Shown here one piece after another: positions 17,097 to 26,260 of a stretch of 64,000 nt of DNA. Where the stretch lies: assembly GCF_003096415.1 (NCBI RefSeq), contig NZ_QEKH01000011.1, positions 62,001 through 126,000 on the forward strand, in the 5' to 3' direction. The notes under the pieces were generated by a model. The model was not told the DNA's origin. It ran no database searches and saw nothing but the letters and a program-made list of their open reading frames with translations. Position 1 is the first letter of the stretch. Every line of letters begins with the position of its first letter. Origin of the DNA: Victivallis vadensis. GTDB taxonomy: Bacteria; Verrucomicrobiota; Lentisphaeria; Victivallales; Victivallaceae. The position numbers and the translations under genes are program-made.

Positions 17097-17256
17097 TACA
17101 AATAAACCTATAGATACTATCCCCGGTTTTGTAATTTTTACACAGTAAAAATTCAAAACCGTACCCTGCTCCGGCACCTTGCCGATCGGGAGGCCCGGGG
17201 GACGAAGTGCTCCCGGTGGCGTCCCGGGGCAACGCCCCGGACCGCCGAAGGCAATG
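17097..17256 (-). repeat. Short gene-flanking hairpin element, copy 3
   Basis: Minus-oriented copy: tail with CTATAGATACTATCCCCGG, an A/T-rich stem (GGTTTTGTAATTTTTAC against its complement), a CCGGCACCTTGCCGATCGGG hairpin and a GC hairpin. The head reaches within 3 bp of the alr stop. The rest of 16963-17096 shows nothing recognisable. Confidence 0.78.
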
Positions 17257-17258
17257 CG

Positions 17259-18401
17259 TCAGCCGGCGACAGGCCGGTTGACATAGCGGCGGCGCACCCG
17301 CGTGCCGAAGGAACAGAGCAGGTCGTAGACATGGGTTCCCTTCAGCTGCGCCCAGTCCTCCAGCGAGACGAACCGGCCGTCCTGCCCGCCGATGCAGACC
17401 ACCTCGTCGCCAGGCTGCGCCTCCGGTGCATTTTCCAGCGAGATCGTGGTGTAATCCATCGAAATCCGCCCGAGCACCGGACAGAGCACTCCGTTCACCA
17501 GCACATAGCCCCGATTGGAGAGCGCCAGCGGCAGGCCGTCCGCGTATCCGGCGGCAATGGTCCCGACGCGGGTATCCTTCTGCAGCCGATGCATCCGGCC
17601 GTAGCCGATGCAGGACCCGGCCGCCAGCATCCGCACCGCCGCCAGCCGGGTCTTCAGCTCGACCACCGGAGCCAGCCGCATCGACTGATGCACTTCGTTG
17701 TCGTAATAGCCGTACATATTGATGCCGCAGCGGGCAAGCGTGAACGGGGGCCGCGTACTGTCCGGGAAATTATTCAGCGCGTCGCTGGCCGCCATGTGCA
17801 CATTCGGGAACTCCAGACCGGCCCCCTTCAGCTCGGCCAGCAGCGTTTTGAAGCTCGCCAGCTGACCGAGGCTGTAGTCGTCATAGCGCATGAAAGCCGA
17901 GGAGAAGTGCGAATAAATGCCGTCCAGCTTCAGGTTCGGCAAGCCGCGCATCGCCAGAATCTGTTCCGCGGCCTCCGCGGCGGGCATGCCGAGCCGCCCC
18001 ATGCCGGAATCCACAGTCACCGCACCGGTCGCGGTTTTCCCCTGCCGGACCGCTTCGGCGCTGATCTTCTTCGCCATTTCAAGGTCGTTCAGCGGGCAGA
18101 TGACGCCGTACTCCACCGCCGGGGCGATCTCGTCCGGCAGCAGGTTGCCGAGAATCTGCACCGGCAGCCCGAGCGGAACCAGCTCGACCGCCTCATTGAT
18201 CTCCGCCACGCCGAACGCGGCGGCTCCCGCCTGCTTCACCACCTCCGCCACCGGCTGCACGCCGAGGCCGTAGGCGTTCGCCTTCAGCACCGCCATCAGC
18301 CGGCAGGGGGAAACCCGCCGCCGGATTTCATGGAAATTATCCGCCAGTTTTTTCAAGTCGACTTCAAGGTTGACCCGACTTTCCAGATTCATCTTTCGCA
18401 C
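17259..18401 (-). CDS. alr: Alanine racemase
   Basis: 380 residues if read from GTG 18401; ATG 18392 is an alternative that shortens it by 3. It interconverts L- and D-alanine with PLP for peptidoglycan. Lys40 in VLKANAYGLG binds PLP, and the second catalytic Tyr is in GSCIGYGRMH. GTIAAGYADGLP and GRISMDYTTI are the expected C-terminal-domain motifs. It follows rny on the same strand after 88 bp. A repeat element abuts its stop. Confidence 0.96.
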   Translation of the reverse strand: MRKMNLESRVNLEVDLKKLADNFHEIRRRVSPCRLMAVLKANAYGLGVQPVAEVVKQAGAAAFGVAEINEAVELVPLGLPVQILGNLLPDEIAPAVEYGVICPLNDLEMAKKISAEAVRQGKTATGAVTVDSGMGRLGMPAAEAAEQILAMRGLPNLKLDGIYSHFSSAFMRYDDYSLGQLASFKTLLAELKGAGLEFPNVHMAASDALNNFPDSTRPPFTLARCGINMYGYYDNEVHQSMRLAPVVELKTRLAAVRMLAAGSCIGYGRMHRLQKDTRVGTIAAGYADGLPLALSNRGYVLVNGVLCPVLGRISMDYTTISLENAPEAQPGDEVVCIGGQDGRFVSLEDWAQLKGTHVYDLLCSFGTRVRRRYVNRPVAG

Positions 18402-18489
18402 CAGATTCCGTTAAAGAGCCATTATGAATACGGCGGGAAACCGGAGCCGCCGCCCCGCGCTTCCCGCCGCAGTTATTCCAGTCCGCAAA

Positions 18490-20061
18490 TTACTTCGCGT
18501 ATTCCACCGAACGGGTTTCGCGAATCACCGTACACTTGATCTGGCCGGGATAGGTCATCTCCTTTTCGATGCGCGCACAGATATCCTTGGCCAGCATCTG
18601 CGCTTCACCCTCACCGATCTTTTCCGGCAGCACCACCACGCGGATCTCGCGGCCCGCCTGCAGCGCGAAACAGGATTCCACGCCCGAAAACTCGTGCGCG
18701 ATCGTCTCAAGCTGCTCCAGCCGCTTCAAATACAGCTCGGTGGTTTCGCTGCGGGCGCCGGGACGCGACGCGCTCAGAGTGTCGCAGGCGCTGATCAGGA
18801 TATCGTACAAACTCTCCGGCTCCACCTCGCCGTGGTGCGCGGCCACCGCGTGGACCACATCTTTCGCCTCGTTGTGCTTACGCAGCAGATCGGCGCCGAT
18901 CTGGGCGTGCGGCCCCTCGACCTCGTGGTCGATCGCCTTGCCGAGGTCGTGGAAAAGGCCGATCCGCTTGGCTTTCTGCTCGTCCAGTCCCAGCTCCGCC
19001 GCGATGATCCCCATGAAATAGGAGGTTTCCAGCGAGTGCTGCAACACATTCTGCGAGAAGCTGTACCGGTACTTCAGGCGGCCGAGCAGCTTCATGATCT
19101 GCGGCGAAACGCCCTGGATGCCGGTTTCGAGCACCGCGGCCTCGCCGACCTGATAGAGTTCTTCCTCAAGATCCTTGCTGATCTTCTTGGCCAGCTCCTC
19201 GACGCGGGTCGGATGAATCCGGCCGTCGGCGATCAGCCGCTCCATCAACTGGCGCGCGACCTCCTTGCGGACCGGGTCGAAGCAGCTGATCACCACCGCT
19301 TCCGGCGTATCGTCGATCAGGATGCTGACGCCGGTCGCGGCTTCAATCGCGCGGATGTTGCGCCCCTCGCGGCCGATGATCCGCCCCTTCATCTCGTCGG
19401 TCGGCAGCGGAATCGTCGCAGTGGTGCGCTCGTAGGTGCAGTCGCTGGCGTAACGCTGGATCGCGTAGGTCAGAATGCGGCGCGCCTCGCGCTCGCTCCG
19501 GGCCTTCGCCTCCTCAAGCTGGTTGCGCACCATCAGGCCGGACTCGTTCTTGATCTCGTTCTTCAGCTTTTCCAGCAGGATTTCACGGGCCTCGTCGCGG
19601 TTCATCCCCGCGATGCGTTCCAGCTCATCGATCTGGCGGGAGATGCTCTTCGCCAGCTCCTGCTCCCGGCCGGTCAGCCGTTCGCGCAGCGTTTCGATCT
19701 CTTTTTCCTGCTTCTCGATATTCTTGGACTTCGCATCCATCGAATCGGCGCGACGGTCGAGCAGCTCCTCGCGCTGGGCCAGACGTTTCTCGTTGGTGGT
19801 CTGCTCCCGGCGGCGCTCCTTCAGCTCCAATTCACACTCTTCGCGCATTTTCAAGGTTTCGGCCTTGGCGGAAACCCGTGCATCGCGCAGCAGATGCTCC
19901 GCCTCGCGTTCGGCGTCTTTTTTGATTTTATCGGCGCTTTTGATCGCCGAATCCTTCTGGATCTTCTGGATCCAACTGTTCAGCATGATCCCCGCCGCAA
20001 TGCCGATCGCGGTAAAGATGCACGCCACGGCGATCATCGCCCAAAGCTCTGCGTGTCCCAT
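18490..20061 (-). CDS. rny: Ribonuclease Y
   Basis: 523 residues, the standard RNase Y layout: N-terminal membrane helix (about 7-27), a long coiled coil (about 35-195), a KH RNA-binding domain around GRIIGREGRNIRAIE (226-240) and an HD domain with His371-Asp372 in LFHDLGKAIDHE. It is an endoribonuclease that starts mRNA decay at the membrane. The stop is TAA after SVEYAK. It lies upstream of alr on the same strand and 116 bp after the folate cyclo-ligase gene. Confidence 0.97.
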   Translation of the reverse strand: MGHAELWAMIAVACIFTAIGIAAGIMLNSWIQKIQKDSAIKSADKIKKDAEREAEHLLRDARVSAKAETLKMREECELELKERRREQTTNEKRLAQREELLDRRADSMDAKSKNIEKQEKEIETLRERLTGREQELAKSISRQIDELERIAGMNRDEAREILLEKLKNEIKNESGLMVRNQLEEAKARSEREARRILTYAIQRYASDCTYERTTATIPLPTDEMKGRIIGREGRNIRAIEAATGVSILIDDTPEAVVISCFDPVRKEVARQLMERLIADGRIHPTRVEELAKKISKDLEEELYQVGEAAVLETGIQGVSPQIMKLLGRLKYRYSFSQNVLQHSLETSYFMGIIAAELGLDEQKAKRIGLFHDLGKAIDHEVEGPHAQIGADLLRKHNEAKDVVHAVAAHHGEVEPESLYDILISACDTLSASRPGARSETTELYLKRLEQLETIAHEFSGVESCFALQAGREIRVVVLPEKIGEGEAQMLAKDICARIEKEMTYPGQIKCTVIRETRSVEYAK

Positions 20062-20177
20062 TCTCTATTTTCATCCCCTTTTTTATGGCAAACTCCGAAT
20101 TCATCCGGCAGAACGACACCCCCGTGCCGCCGTGCCGCCCGAATTCCGGAATCAACACCAACTGTTGTTCTTGTTAC

Positions 20178-20765
20178 TCAATTCATCGAGGAAACCGCCG
20201 TTGTTTCAACGACTTCCTCTTCCGTCACCACCACCTCCACCGGACGGTCATGCGCTTCCACGGGAAGCGCCTCCGCCAGTTGGCAGCAGTAAATCACTCC
20301 TATCACCGGACGAACCGCCCCGGCCAGCATCCGGTCGTAAAAACCGCCGCCGCGTCCGAGCCGGACACCCGCTTTCGTACAGGCCACCGCCGGCGTCAGG
20401 AACAGCAGCTCACGCGCCGCGAACTCCGGCGCAGCCGCCGCCAGTTCCGGGCGCGGCTCCAGCAGCCCGTACTTTCCCGCAACCAGCTCCCGCTCCCGGT
20501 CCGCGACCTCCACAAGCTCGTACCGCTTCAGGTCCGCCCGGTAACGGGGCAGGAAAAAACGTTTTTCGCCCCACAGGCCGAACAGATCCGGCTCCTCGCC
20601 GTCGGTCGCGTAGATTGCGACGCACTCCGACCGCCGGTAACACTCCAGAGCCCGGATGTTCCGGCAGATCGCGGCATCCTTTTCCCGGCGTTCCGCCGGG
20701 GCGATCGCCCGCCGCAGCGCCAGAAAACGCTCCCGCAGCTCCCGTTTAACGGTCGGCTCCGTCAT
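20178..20765 (-). CDS. 5-formyltetrahydrofolate cyclo-ligase
   Basis: 195 residues from ATG 20765 (GGGAG 10 nt upstream; ATG 20774 is possible but too near that site). It converts 5-formyl-THF and ATP to 5,10-methenyl-THF. The family motif GRGGGFYDRML is present near the C-terminus, and KRELRERFLALR fits the N-terminus. The length is normal. The start lies within the last codons of rarA (20-nt overlap), so the two are translationally linked. The longer frame to 20864 is an overlap artefact. Confidence 0.9.
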   Translation of the reverse strand: MTEPTVKRELRERFLALRRAIAPAERREKDAAICRNIRALECYRRSECVAIYATDGEEPDLFGLWGEKRFFLPRYRADLKRYELVEVADRERELVAGKYGLLEPRPELAAAAPEFAARELLFLTPAVACTKAGVRLGRGGGFYDRMLAGAVRPVIGVIYCCQLAEALPVEAHDRPVEVVVTEEEVVETTAVSSMN

Positions 20766-22113
20766 CTTTTCCATACTCCCGGAGCGAACGCCAATATTCG
20801 ACCCGCTCTTTGATCTTGCTCTCGTAGCCGCTGTTTTTCGGCTCGTAATAGCGCTTTTCCACACTCAGGTAATCCTGCACCACAAATCCGCCCTCATGAT
20901 CGTGCGGATACTGATAGCCGACGCCGTTGCCCATCTCTCTGGCTCCCGCGTAGTGCGAATCACGCAGATGCAGCGGCACCGGCTGCACCCGGTCCTTCTC
21001 CACATCCGCCTGCGCCGCGATGATTGCGGTCGTCGCCGAATTGCTCTTGGGAGCGGTCGCACAGTAAAGCGTCGCCTGCGACAGAATCAGATTCGCCTCG
21101 GGCAGCCCGATCATCTCCACCGCCTGCATCGCCGACGTCGCCAGCTGCAGCGCCCGCGGATCGGCATTGCCGACATCCTCGGCGGCGAAGATCACCAGCC
21201 GCCGGGCGATGAACCGGATATCCTCGCCTGCGTGCAGCATCTTCGCCAGATAGTAAATTGCCGCATCGGCGTCCGAACCGCGCATGCTTTTGATAAAGGC
21301 CGAAGCCGTATCGTAATGCCCGTCGTCGCCGTAGACGATCATCTTCTTCTGGACCGAGGACTCCGCGACCTCCCGGGTGACCCGGGTCACTCCGTCCGCG
21401 CCGGGATCGCTGGTCAATACCGCGATTTCCAGCGCGTTCAGCGAGCGCCGCCCGTCTCCTTCGCAGGTGCGGGCGATGAACTCCGCCGCGTCCGGCTCAA
21501 GTTCGACCCGCCGCCCCGGAAAGGAACGCGGATCGGCGACCGCCCGGCGCAGCAGCGTCAGGATATCATCCTCCGTCAACGGCTGCAGCAGAAAAACCAG
21601 CGACCGTGACAGCAGCGCCCCGACCACATAAAACTGCGGATTGTGGGTCGTCGCCCCGATCAGGCGGACATTGCCGTTCTCGACGTCCGGCAGCAGCGAA
21701 TCCTGCTGCGAACGGCTGAAACGGTGGATCTCATCGACAAAGAGAATCGTCCGGCGCCCGTTGATCCGGCGGCGGGTGACCGCCTGCGCGATCTCTTTGC
21801 GCACATCCGCGACGCTGGAGGTCACGCCAGAAAGCCGCACGAATTCCGAATTGGAAACCCGCGCGATCACCTCGGCCAGACTGGTCTTGCCGGTTCCCGG
21901 CGGTCCCGACAGGATAACCGAACTGAACCGGTCCGCGTCGATCGCCCGCCGCAACAGCTTGCCGGGGGCGAGCAGATGATTCTGCCCGATGTATTCGTCG
22001 AGAGAACGGGGACGCAGACGGGCCGGCAGCGGCATCCCGGAATCGGAATCCGTCGCCGGAATTTCGGAATGCCCCGGCTCTTCCGCGCCGAAGCTGAATA
22101 AATTCTCTTCCAT
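20746..22113 (-). CDS. rarA: Replication-associated recombination protein A (AAA ATPase)
   Basis: 455 residues from ATG 22113 (a TTG at 22134 would add 7). It is a clamp-loader-like AAA ATPase acting at stalled replication forks. Walker A GPPGTGKTS (about 70-78), Walker B LFVDEIHRFS and sensor residues in GATTHNPQF are seen; the C-terminal half (RGSDADAAIYYLAKML, ALYHLRD-type motifs such as PLHLRDSHYAGA) is the RarA-specific tetramerisation region. It overlaps the folate cyclo-ligase start. A promoter with TATAAT lies at 22379-22407, giving a long leader of about 260 nt. Confidence 0.95.
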   Translation of the reverse strand: MEENLFSFGAEEPGHSEIPATDSDSGMPLPARLRPRSLDEYIGQNHLLAPGKLLRRAIDADRFSSVILSGPPGTGKTSLAEVIARVSNSEFVRLSGVTSSVADVRKEIAQAVTRRRINGRRTILFVDEIHRFSRSQQDSLLPDVENGNVRLIGATTHNPQFYVVGALLSRSLVFLLQPLTEDDILTLLRRAVADPRSFPGRRVELEPDAAEFIARTCEGDGRRSLNALEIAVLTSDPGADGVTRVTREVAESSVQKKMIVYGDDGHYDTASAFIKSMRGSDADAAIYYLAKMLHAGEDIRFIARRLVIFAAEDVGNADPRALQLATSAMQAVEMIGLPEANLILSQATLYCATAPKSNSATTAIIAAQADVEKDRVQPVPLHLRDSHYAGAREMGNGVGYQYPHDHEGGFVVQDYLSVEKRYYEPKNSGYESKIKERVEYWRSLREYGKDDGADR

Positions 22114-22378
22114 TGGCCCGTCCGTGAATTTCAATCAGCCGAGGAAGAACGGCCGCACCTGAAATCCACAGGACGGAAACACAAAGGCAGACCGGCCTCC
22201 GCCGGCGGATTTTCTCCGCACCGGCCGGGCTGACGGACAATCCCGGATTGTCGATCTATCTTAAAGTACAAGTACTGTAAGCTGCTCATCTGAATTTCCG
22301 GCTCCCCGAAGCTTTCCGCCCCGCGCCGTTTCCTCACTTATTCCAACTGTTATATCAAAGCGTCAATCGCTGTCTATA

Positions 22379-22407
22379 ATTATAGCACAAAAAGCGCAAT
22401 ATGAAAA
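22379..22407 (-). promoter_or_regulatory. Candidate promoter of rarA
   Basis: Minus strand TATAAT (22379-22384), 17 bp from a weak TTTTCA (22402-22407). Confidence 0.45.
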
Positions 22408-22558
22408 TACTTTTTGAGCATTTTTACTCAAAAAAGTAACGGCTATCAAAAAATGTTCATCGTTTCCGCCCGCCGGGAAGGAAAACGGAACGTTTTGCCG
22501 CGGCCGGGCCGCATCCCGCCGGCATGAAAGAAATATGACCGATTCTTAAACTTTCCGA

Positions 22559-22587
22559 TTGCAATCTCCGCCGGAATGAAGTATGTT
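22559..22587 (+). promoter_or_regulatory. Promoter candidate of the WaaP-like gene
   Basis: TTGCAA (22559-22564), 17 bp, TATGTT (22582-22587); the leader to the ATG at 22765 would be about 170 nt. Confidence 0.45.
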
Positions 22588-22764
22588 AACCGCGTGGAAT
22601 CCCGCCGTCCGGTCCATTCGCCGGCGGGACGGTTTTCAATCATGGACCAGCCGCAGTTCGTCTCCGGGAGCAACAGCCGCCATCACGGCGGGAAACGCTT
22701 TCCCGGGGGATTCGCCGGTCCGGCCGGAGCGGACACGGTTCGGTAAAAATTTTACAGTTTGGAT

Positions 22765-23604
22765 ATGCGGATTATATCACCGGCCGAAGCCATTCCCATC
22801 TGGTTGCCGTTCTGGTTCCTTTATCACCGGAACTGGTCGACGCCCGACTTTACGGAAGGACTGGAGTACCTCCGGCGCAATCCGGCCCTTTTCGACCGCC
22901 GCCATCTGCTCTCGGACCATAACGGCAAGCAGGTCTGGCACATCCAGCTGCCTCCCGAATACGGCGGGAGGAACGTGGTCTACAAATCCTGCAGCACCCC
23001 GAAATCGGGGCGCTACTGGTTCCAGCTTTCCCAGGCGGCGCGCGAACACCGCAATTACCAGCTGCTGTACCGGCTCGGAATCCCCGCGGCCCGCATCCTC
23101 GCCATCGGGGAAAGCCGCCGCCTTTTCAACCTGAAAAGCTTCTTCATCGTCACGGAATTCATCCCCGGCGCCCGCGATGGCCGGGATTTCATGTGCGGCG
23201 GGAACCTCCGGGAGGACACCGCCCGGAGACGGCAGTTCTGGGAACGGAACATGCCTTATCTCGCGCAGATCCACCGGCGCGGTTTTCTGCACAAGGCCTT
23301 CCACCCGCGGAACATCCTGTGGCGGGAGAACGCCGCCGGGGAAATGGAGATTTTCTGGATCGACATGGCGCGCGGCCGGTTCCGCCTCCCCAGCCAGATG
23401 AAGCCCGGAATCGCCTTCGACCTCTACACGCTGCTGAAAGACCTGCAGCTTCTCCCCGAGGAGGGCGAAGAACTGCTGAACTGCTATTTGAAACACAATC
23501 CGGAATGCGGTTTCACCCTCCCGGAGCTGTTCGGAGCAATGCGCAACTTCCGCCGCCGCAGCAGCGACCCGACGCTGCGCAACGCATTCGGCAACGGGCA
23601 ATAA
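22765..23604 (+). CDS. WaaP/KdkA-like lipopolysaccharide kinase-family protein
   Basis: 279 residues from ATG 22765 (a TTG 6 bp upstream is also in frame). The fold resembles lipopolysaccharide core heptose/Kdo kinases: EHRNYQLLYRLGIPAAR (helix C region), FIVTEFIPGA (hinge), FLHKAFHPRNILW (catalytic loop, 175-187) and FWIDMARGRF (metal-binding Asp200). The catalytic-loop Asp of HxD is replaced by Ala178, while Asn183 and Asp200 remain, so activity is in doubt. It may modify LPS core or act as a pseudokinase. It is monocistronic and converges on the MarR gene. Confidence 0.72.
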   Translation: MRIISPAEAIPIWLPFWFLYHRNWSTPDFTEGLEYLRRNPALFDRRHLLSDHNGKQVWHIQLPPEYGGRNVVYKSCSTPKSGRYWFQLSQAAREHRNYQLLYRLGIPAARILAIGESRRLFNLKSFFIVTEFIPGARDGRDFMCGGNLREDTARRRQFWERNMPYLAQIHRRGFLHKAFHPRNILWRENAAGEMEIFWIDMARGRFRLPSQMKPGIAFDLYTLLKDLQLLPEEGEELLNCYLKHNPECGFTLPELFGAMRNFRRRSSDPTLRNAFGNGQ

Positions 23605-23611
23605 ACTCCGG

Positions 23612-24058
23612 TCACTCCGCTTCAACCGCCCTGGCCAGATTAGCGCAGAACCGCCGGGAGAGGCGGATCAGCTGCTGTTGCTCTTCCTCGTTCATTTCCG
23701 CGATGCAGTCCAATTCGATCCGGCCGACCGTCTCCAGCACTTCGCCGCAGAACTTCCGCCCGGCCGGAGTCAGCCTGATCCGCTTGCGGCGGCGGTCGGT
23801 CAGGTTGGGCTCCCGGTACAGGCAGCCGCGCTCCTCCAGGTCGTTCAGCACTACGGTCACCGTCTGCCGCAGCGTATGGGTCAATTCCGCGATCACCGCC
23901 GGTTCCACCCCTTCCGGGTGGCGGTACAGCAGATCGATCACCCACAGCGCATTCAGCGAAAGGTTCCACCGCTTCAGCAGTTTGCTGTAGGCGGCATCGG
24001 TCACGTGCCACAATTCGAGATATTCAGCCAGATATTGCTTCGCTTTTCCGTCAGGCAT
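23612..24058 (-). CDS. MarR-family transcriptional regulator
   Basis: 148 residues from ATG 24058, placed by AGGGAG upstream and by the 8-nt overlap with the MATE stop; the longer frame to 24226 overlaps the MATE gene and is rejected. A winged helix is seen: SLNALWVIDLLYRHPEG, AELTHTLRQTVTVVLNDLEERGCL (recognition helix) and the wing LTDRRRKRIRLTPAGR with its conserved DxRxxR. It is co-transcribed behind an efflux pump, so it probably represses the pump in response to a small aromatic or toxic compound. Confidence 0.88.
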   Translation of the reverse strand: MPDGKAKQYLAEYLELWHVTDAAYSKLLKRWNLSLNALWVIDLLYRHPEGVEPAVIAELTHTLRQTVTVVLNDLEERGCLYREPNLTDRRRKRIRLTPAGRKFCGEVLETVGRIELDCIAEMNEEEQQQLIRLSRRFCANLARAVEAE

Positions 24059-25379
24059 TCGCCAGCTCCCTTTGTTTGCCTTTCCAATTGAACCGGTGCC
24101 AGTAGCAGGCCAGCACCGCAAAGAGCAGCACCCGCGACACCGGCATGGCCGCCCACACTCCGTCGATTCCCAGCCATAACGGTAATATAAACAGACAAAG
24201 CGGCAATGCAAGGCAGGTATCTCCATAAATCAGCACGGAAGCCGCGGCAAGCCTGCCGCTGGACTGAAAGTAGTAGCTTCCTACCCGGACCACCCCCAGC
24301 AGCAGGAAGGTCGGCGCACTGATCAGCAGCCCCCGGCCGGCCAGCGACGCCACGTTTCCGTCCAACCCGAACCAGGCCGGAAAAATACGGTATCCGGCAA
24401 TCGAAACGATCATCATCACCACGCCCAGCCCGAAGCCGGTCCACAACCCGTAATAACCGAGCCGGAGCTTGCGCCGGTGCTTGCGCGCCCCGTGAAAATA
24501 ACTGACCAGCGGCTGCACACCCGCCGCCAGGCCGGTCATCAGCATCGAACCCATCGATTCGATCGCGGCGATCAGCGAATAAGCCGCCAGCCCGGCCACC
24601 GCCGCATAGCGCAGTGACTGGTAGTTGTGCATCAGCAGCATGCCGATGATCGACAGTTGTGCCCCGAGCGTCGGGATGCCGTTCCGGAAGCAGATTCCCA
24701 GAATCCTCCAGTCGGGGCGCAGTCCGGCAAGCGTCAGCCGCAGCGCCGTCCTGCCGCTCCGGAAGTAGCAGGCTCCGAACACCACCGTCAGGGACTGGGC
24801 GATCGCCGTGGCCGCCGCCGCTCCCGCCAGTCCCCAGCCGAAGGGGAAGATAAACAAATAGTCCAGTATGATGTTTGAAACCAGCCCGACCACCACCAGC
24901 CACATCGCCAGCACCGGCTGCCCGTCGTTGCGCATCACCGCGATGCAGCCCATCGCCAGCATCGGAAGCATGGAGGTGCTGACCAGGATCAGGGAGTACC
25001 GGTACGCCCCGCCGAACAGCTCAGGCGTCGCTCCCAACCCCCGCAGCACCGCCGGCAGCACCGGAATCAGCAGCGCCGCGAACAGCGCTCCGACCACGAT
25101 TTCAGCCAGAATCATGCAGCAGAACGCCCGGTTCGCCGTCGCATGGTTCCCGGCGCCCCGCTCCTGCGACAGCAGAATCGCCGCACCGGTGCCGATCATA
25201 TCCCCCAGCGCCCCCGACAGCATCACCACCGGCCAGGTGAGCGCCGCCGCCGCCAGCCCGACGGCTCCGACCGCCTTGCCGATGAAAAAGGTGTCGACGA
25301 TGCTGTACAGCCCCGCAATCAGCATGCCCGCCATGGACGGAGTGATGTAGCGGATAAACAGTTTCAAATCGCGGCTCAT
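24051..25379 (-). CDS. MATE-family multidrug efflux transporter
   Basis: 442 residues with about 12 membrane helices arranged as two similar halves; the start SRDLKLFIRYITPSMAGMLIAGLYSIVDTFFIG shows the TM1 pattern (shown here in parts: ITPSMAGMLIAGLYS, IVDTFFIGKAVG). MATE proteins export cationic drugs using a Na+ or H+ gradient. AAAGGAG precedes the ATG. It forms a two-gene unit with the downstream MarR regulator. The promoter at 25416-25443 contains a direct repeat TTTACTAT that may be a regulator site. Confidence 0.92.
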   Translation of the reverse strand: MSRDLKLFIRYITPSMAGMLIAGLYSIVDTFFIGKAVGAVGLAAAALTWPVVMLSGALGDMIGTGAAILLSQERGAGNHATANRAFCCMILAEIVVGALFAALLIPVLPAVLRGLGATPELFGGAYRYSLILVSTSMLPMLAMGCIAVMRNDGQPVLAMWLVVVGLVSNIILDYLFIFPFGWGLAGAAAATAIAQSLTVVFGACYFRSGRTALRLTLAGLRPDWRILGICFRNGIPTLGAQLSIIGMLLMHNYQSLRYAAVAGLAAYSLIAAIESMGSMLMTGLAAGVQPLVSYFHGARKHRRKLRLGYYGLWTGFGLGVVMMIVSIAGYRIFPAWFGLDGNVASLAGRGLLISAPTFLLLGVVRVGSYYFQSSGRLAAASVLIYGDTCLALPLCLFILPLWLGIDGVWAAMPVSRVLLFAVLACYWHRFNWKGKQRELANA

Positions 25380-25415
25380 GGAAAATACTCCTTTATTGGA
25401 TAATAAATTTCATTT

Positions 25416-25443
25416 ACTATACATCATTTTTACTATTTTTCAA
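25416..25443 (-). promoter_or_regulatory. Promoter of the MATE-marR unit
   Basis: Minus strand TTGAAA (25438-25443), 16 bp, TATAGT (25416-25421). The plus strand shows TTTACTAT twice (25413-25420 and 25429-25436), a possible MarR site. Confidence 0.5.
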
Positions 25444-25584
25444 GTTTCCCTTTTCCCTGCTTCCCGCCGTGAAACCGCGCGGAGCTTCCGACTATCGATC
25501 GATAACTTTTTATCGATTGAGCGTAAGGAAGTTACGACAAAAATAAAAAAGCGGTAAAAAGTGTTTTCACGGCTGAATTTCCGC

Positions 25585-25612
25585 TTGAAATCGGGTACTT
25601 TGGCGCTATTCA
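25585..25612 (+). promoter_or_regulatory. Possible promoter of hydCBA
   Basis: TTGAAA (25585-25590), 16 bp, TATTCA (25607-25612), about 70 bp before the hydC ATG. The match is weak. The rest of 25444-25584 is AT-rich, with ATCGATCGAT (25493-25502) and another ATCGAT downstream, and shows no gene. Confidence 0.3.
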
Positions 25613-25682
25613 GTATAAAAAGAACGAAGTCGGGCGTCCTGCTCCGAATCGATTTTTTCAATTTTCACGAAGGAGGGAAGAT

Positions 25683-26213
25683 ATGTGCTGCAACTGCCGG
25701 AACGCATCCGGGACCGTGGCCCGGCCGCCGGAAGAACAACAGAAGTTCGACGAGCTTGAACGGTACATCGGGACCTTGCAGGTCGGGGACAACCCGGACC
25801 GGCGGCGGGGATCGCTGATCCAGATTCTGCACCGCGCCCAGCACCTGTTCGGCTACCTCTCCGAAGAGGTGCAGAGCTTCGTCGCCGCCAGACTGAATAT
25901 CTCCCGCGCCGAAGTCTACGGCGTGATCAGCTTCTATAGTTACTTCATCGACCAGCCGATCGGCCGCTACAAGATCAACGTCTGCACCGGGACCGCCTGC
26001 TTCGTGAAGGGCGCGCCGAAGGTGCTCGACGAATTCAAGCGCCGGCTGGAGATCAGGGAGGGCGAAAGCACTCCCGACGGCAAGTTCTTTCTCGGCGCGC
26101 TGCGCTGCGTCGGAGCCTGCAGCCTCGCCCCGGTGGTGATGGTCAACGAGAAGGTCTACGGCAACGTGACCGCGGAAAAGGTCGCCGACATCCTGCAGGA
26201 TTGCGCCGACTGA
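25683..26213 (+). CDS. hydC: [FeFe] hydrogenase subunit, NuoE-like (HydC)
   Basis: 176 residues, thioredoxin-fold [2Fe-2S] protein of the NuoE/HydC/HndA type. Cluster cysteines are in [11 protein letters not shown] and [11 protein letters not shown], and the N-terminal helical part contains [16 protein letters not shown] typical of NuoE. It passes electrons between NADH at HydB and the rest of the complex. GGAGGG precedes the ATG. It opens the order hydC-hydB-hydA, which matches the Thermotoga-type NAD/ferredoxin-linked bifurcating hydrogenase. Confidence 0.93.
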   Translation: MCCNCRNASGTVARPPEEQQKFDELERYIGTLQVGDNPDRRRGSLIQILHRAQHLFGYLSEEVQSFVAARLNISRAEVYGVISFYSYFIDQPIGRYKINVCTGTACFVKGAPKVLDEFKRRLEIREGESTPDGKFFLGALRCVGACSLAPVVMVNEKVYGNVTAEKVADILQDCAD

Positions 26214-26260
26214 ACCGGCAGGCCGGAAAAACAACCATGGAATCGACTGGAGTTCTGTCA

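Larger units (their letters stand above)
22114..22764. other. AT-rich intergenic region between divergent rarA and kinase-like genes
   Basis: 651 bp without a supported gene. It holds the rarA promoter candidate, the perfect inverted repeat TTTTTGAG/CTCAAAAA (22411-22434), and a rightward promoter at 22559-22587. Short frames inside show no family features. Base composition at 22340-22440 is much richer in A/T than the neighbouring genes. Confidence 0.6.

Noticed and set aside
18424-20292. 622-codon plus-strand frame
   Set aside because: Antisense to rny, which has clear KH and HD motifs.
22131-22337. 68-codon frame upstream of rarA
   Set aside because: It lacks a ribosome-binding site and any family motif.
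25440-25661. 73-codon frame between the MATE and hydC genes
   Set aside because: It lies in AT-rich promoter sequence and has no start signal.
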